A stretch of DNA of 9,155 bases, from NCBI GenBank assembly GCA_002428905.1, contig DIYD01000006.1:1-9155 (forward strand), in the 5' to 3' direction. Positions 7,524 to 9,155 of the stretch are shown one piece after another. The translations under genes and the position numbers were made by a program. Below the pieces are notes generated by a model. The model saw only the letters and a list, made by a program, of their open reading frames with translations. It was not told where the DNA came from and ran no database searches. The stretch's first letter is position 1, and each line of letters begins with the position of its first letter. Source of the stretch: Bacteroidetes bacterium UBA6063 (GTDB lineage Bacteria > Bacteroidota > Bacteroidia > NS11-12g > UBA9320).

Positions 7524-7542
7524 TGGTTTACTACGTAAACCA
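7524..7542. repeat. Perfect 8-bp inverted repeat between the sigma factor gene and the giant gene
   Basis: The minus strand reads TGGTTTAC-GTA-GTAAACCA: arms 7535-7542 and 7524-7531 with a 3-base centre. It lies 6 bases after the sigma factor stop codon and about 12 bp upstream of the candidate -7 box of the giant gene, overlapping where the -33 element would be. It could be an operator, or an RNA hairpin ending the sigma transcript. The minus strand after it is only moderately T-rich (CTCATTTTGATT), so the terminator reading is weak. Confidence 0.5.
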
Positions 7543-7548
7543 TCGCGC

Positions 7549-8820
7549 TCATAGTTCCGTTAGTTTCCGTTCAAGCAACTTTTTCTCGTGCTCGTTTTTA
7601 CACAATTCAATGGCTGTGGTCAAGTTTTTTATTGCCTCCCCTTTATTCCCTTTTTTGTTCAAATCTGAAAGAAAACTATGGAATACATGATGTCTTTCCC
7701 ACTCATCTCGGTACACCGAATCTTCAAGCTGCGATCGAATAGATGTCTCGTCTTCTACCTGGCTTAATGCGATGTAGCGGTTTAATGCCAGAGTTGCACT
7801 GGGCTGAAGTTTAAGTGCCCAATCGTAATAGGTTACAATCTGTGCCCAATTGGTATCTTCTATGCGCCTTGCAATACAATGCTCATAGGCAATGGCGGCT
7901 TCCAGATGGTACAGCGTGAGGCTGTTTCTGGTAGTAGCCCTGGTCAGATATTCATTGCCCTTTGTGATCAACTCCCAGTTCCATGTGTTTCGATCCTGAT
8001 CTGCCAGTAAAACGGCGTTTCCTTCATCATCGGTTCGGCTATCAATACGAGCCGCATGAAAGCACATCAGCGCCAAAACAGCATTAACCGAAGGAATCGA
8101 TGTACGCTCATTGTCAGACAGTAGCTTACAGAGATACATAGCCTGGTTGAGTAAATCCTTTCGAATGGGCAATTCATTCGTAGATGACTGGTAGCCTTCG
8201 TTGAATAAGAGGTAAATGGAAGTTAATACTCCATTTAAACGCGGGATTAGATTCTCATTCTCGGGAAATGTTGGACTACTATTGTGCCTTCTGAAATATT
8301 CCTTGGCACGGTACAACCGTTTGGATATGGTTTGTTCTTTCACCATAAGTCCATATGCAATTTCTGCTGTACTAAACCCACATAACGTCTTCAGTATCAA
8401 AGTTATTTGACTTTCAACTGCGATGTCTGGTATACAGCAGGCAAACATCATACGCAGGAGGTTGTCTTCGATATCGTCCTCCTCCCAAAGTTTGTCCATC
8501 GTGTATTCCGCTGTATACCCTGACTCCAGGAGTTTCTTGTTCGAACTGTCGGTAATGTCTATGTCGCTTGTAAATCGCTTTTTTCGCAACTGATCTGTAG
8601 CCCTATTCTTGGCCACGGCATATAACCATGCCGAAGGGTTTTCCGGAATTCCGTTTAACGACCAATTCTGAAGCGCTCTGGAAAAGGTATCCTGAACCAC
8701 ATCCTCCGCCAAATCAATATTGGCCATACCGAATATTTTGGTAAGCACCGCACGAATCTTACCCGATTCATGCCGAAACAGGTCGTCAATAAGTTGCGTT
8801 GAATGATGTGCCTGATGCAA
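7549..8820 (-). CDS. ECF sigma factor with DUF6596/TPR-like C-terminal extension (ECF42-like)
   Basis: The 423-residue product is about the usual length for this subfamily. The sigma-2 region covers about 10-80, with LFRHESGKI (14-22), AEDVVQDTF (38-46) and the promoter-melting/-10 helix WLYAVAKNRATDQLRKKR (65-82). Sigma-4 covers about 117-178 with a helix-turn-helix around FSTAEIAYGLMVKEQTISKR (149-168). The extension has the DUF6596 marks YLLFNEGYQ (203-211), ALMCFHAAR (250-258) and LLADQDRNTW (271-280), followed by TPR-like helices such as YYDWALKLQPSATLALNR (331-348). In ECF42-type sigmas this extension, rather than a classical membrane anti-sigma factor, is thought to control activity. 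The start is TTG at 8820-8818: an in-frame stop lies just upstream, the next in-frame ATG (M32) would remove the start of sigma-2, and family members usually begin about ten residues before L-F-R. Target promoters cannot be read from the window. Confidence 0.93.
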   Translation of the reverse strand: MHQAHHSTQLIDDLFRHESGKIRAVLTKIFGMANIDLAEDVVQDTFSRALQNWSLNGIPENPSAWLYAVAKNRATDQLRKKRFTSDIDITDSSNKKLLESGYTAEYTMDKLWEEDDIEDNLLRMMFACCIPDIAVESQITLILKTLCGFSTAEIAYGLMVKEQTISKRLYRAKEYFRRHNSSPTFPENENLIPRLNGVLTSIYLLFNEGYQSSTNELPIRKDLLNQAMYLCKLLSDNERTSIPSVNAVLALMCFHAARIDSRTDDEGNAVLLADQDRNTWNWELITKGNEYLTRATTRNSLTLYHLEAAIAYEHCIARRIEDTNWAQIVTYYDWALKLQPSATLALNRYIALSQVEDETSIRSQLEDSVYRDEWERHHVFHSFLSDLNKKGNKGEAIKNLTTAIELCKNEHEKKLLERKLTEL

Positions 8821-8826
8821 TGTCTA
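8818..8826 (-). other. Stop-start junction TAG-ACA-TTG, same frame, between SRPBCC and sigma genes
   Basis: On the minus strand the SRPBCC stop TAG (8826-8824) is followed by ACA and then the sigma TTG start (8820-8818), with only three bases between the two genes. Both genes are in the same reading frame. No Shine-Dalgarno-like sequence is evident. Termination followed by re-initiation of the same ribosomes is the simplest explanation for efficient use of a TTG start here. Confidence 0.75.
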
Positions 8827-9155
8827 GTGCTCTAACACAAACTTAAGCTTTTTGAGGTCCTTGTTATTCGCACTGCGCATCATTATGGACATAAACGGTT
8901 GGAACATCTTCGAAAAACCCGTTGGAACTCCTGTATTGGTTAAATACATCCGGGTTTGATTTTCATCGATCACCTCCCATCTATACGTTGTTTTCATCGG
9001 AAAAGGTCCGTCCGACGTTTCCATCACAAATAATTCGCTGGTCCAGTCCGTGATTTTATACGTATAATACAATTGTCGACCCATGAAATGGGCAACAAAC
9101 GCAATTTGACTCCCAATGCGCATCGGGCGTTCCGTCTTTAGTTCTACCGATTTAA
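8824..9155 (-). CDS. SRPBCC family protein (polyketide cyclase/AHSA1-like), C-terminal part, cut by right edge
   Basis: The frame is open from the right edge to TAG at 8826-8824, giving 109 visible residues. An internal ATG at 9123 is not a likely start because the residues before it (KSVELKTERP) continue the domain and the N-terminal part of the fold is missing. Recognisable SRPBCC marks are MGRQLYYTYKITD, the strand-turn SDGPFPMKTTYRWEV, a T-R-M-Y-L-T-N-T-G strand, and the long C-terminal helix SKMFQPFMSIMMRSANNKDL with KKLKFVLEH at the end. The helix-grip fold binds hydrophobic ligands; no specific ligand can be named. It sits three bases upstream of the ECF sigma gene in the same direction. 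Small proteins encoded next to such sigmas are often co-regulated with them, so it may be part of the same stress or ligand response (inference). Confidence 0.88.
   Translation of the reverse strand, partial: KSVELKTERPMRIGSQIAFVAHFMGRQLYYTYKITDWTSELFVMETSDGPFPMKTTYRWEVIDENQTRMYLTNTGVPTGFSKMFQPFMSIMMRSANNKDLKKLKFVLEH

Noticed and set aside
7164..7538. Plus-strand open frame of 124 codons across the giant gene's N-terminus and promoter gap
   Set aside because: It overlaps the signal peptide and first module of the giant protein in antisense and runs through the regulatory gap; it shows no family marks.
9001..9030. The string D-G-P-F in the partial SRPBCC protein, read as a DGPF/YCII-domain protein known to accompany ECF42 sigmas
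   Set aside because: The surrounding GPFPM-x-TTY-x-W pattern and the long C-terminal helix are typical of SRPBCC proteins; the four-residue match is coincidental.

Overview
The window looks like Bacteroidota chromosome (class not resolvable). The evidence is a giant secreted protein ending in the gliding-motility/type IX secretion type B C-terminal sorting domain, a lipoprotein with acidic residues just after the lipobox cysteine, a TAnnTTTG-type -7 promoter element, and the absence of obvious Shine-Dalgarno sequences. All genes I can support lie on the minus strand, so transcription runs from high to low coordinates.

Layout in transcription order. (i) 9155-8824: the C-terminal 109 residues of an SRPBCC (polyketide cyclase/AHSA1-like) protein, cut by the right edge. 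(ii) 8820-7549: an ECF sigma factor with a long DUF6596/TPR-like C-terminal extension (ECF42-like, COG4941 type). It starts with TTG three bases after the SRPBCC stop and in the same frame. (iii) 7548-7487: a 62-base gap with a perfect 8-bp inverted repeat and a good Bacteroidota -7 box. (iv) 7486-236: a single 2416-residue secreted protein occupying about 80% of the window. It has a signal peptide, about 1490 residues of DUF11-like beta-sandwich modules, two Ig-like modules, eight PKD-like repeats and a type B T9SS sorting domain. (v) 235-147: an 89-base gap with only a weak inverted repeat. (vi) 146-1: the first 48 codons of a lipoprotein, cut by the left edge.

The SRPBCC and sigma genes look like one translationally coupled unit. 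The giant protein probably has its own promoter. It is most likely exported by Sec, moved across the outer membrane by T9SS and displayed or released as an adhesin or structural protein. I see no catalytic domain in it. Whether the sigma factor controls it is not shown by the sequence. I found no RNA genes, CRISPR array, insertion sequence or phage genes. The feature most worth follow-up is the cysteine pattern of the giant protein: nine consecutive ~80-residue modules each carry one Cys pair at a 56-59 residue spacing, and the last module before the sorting domain has lost the first Cys.
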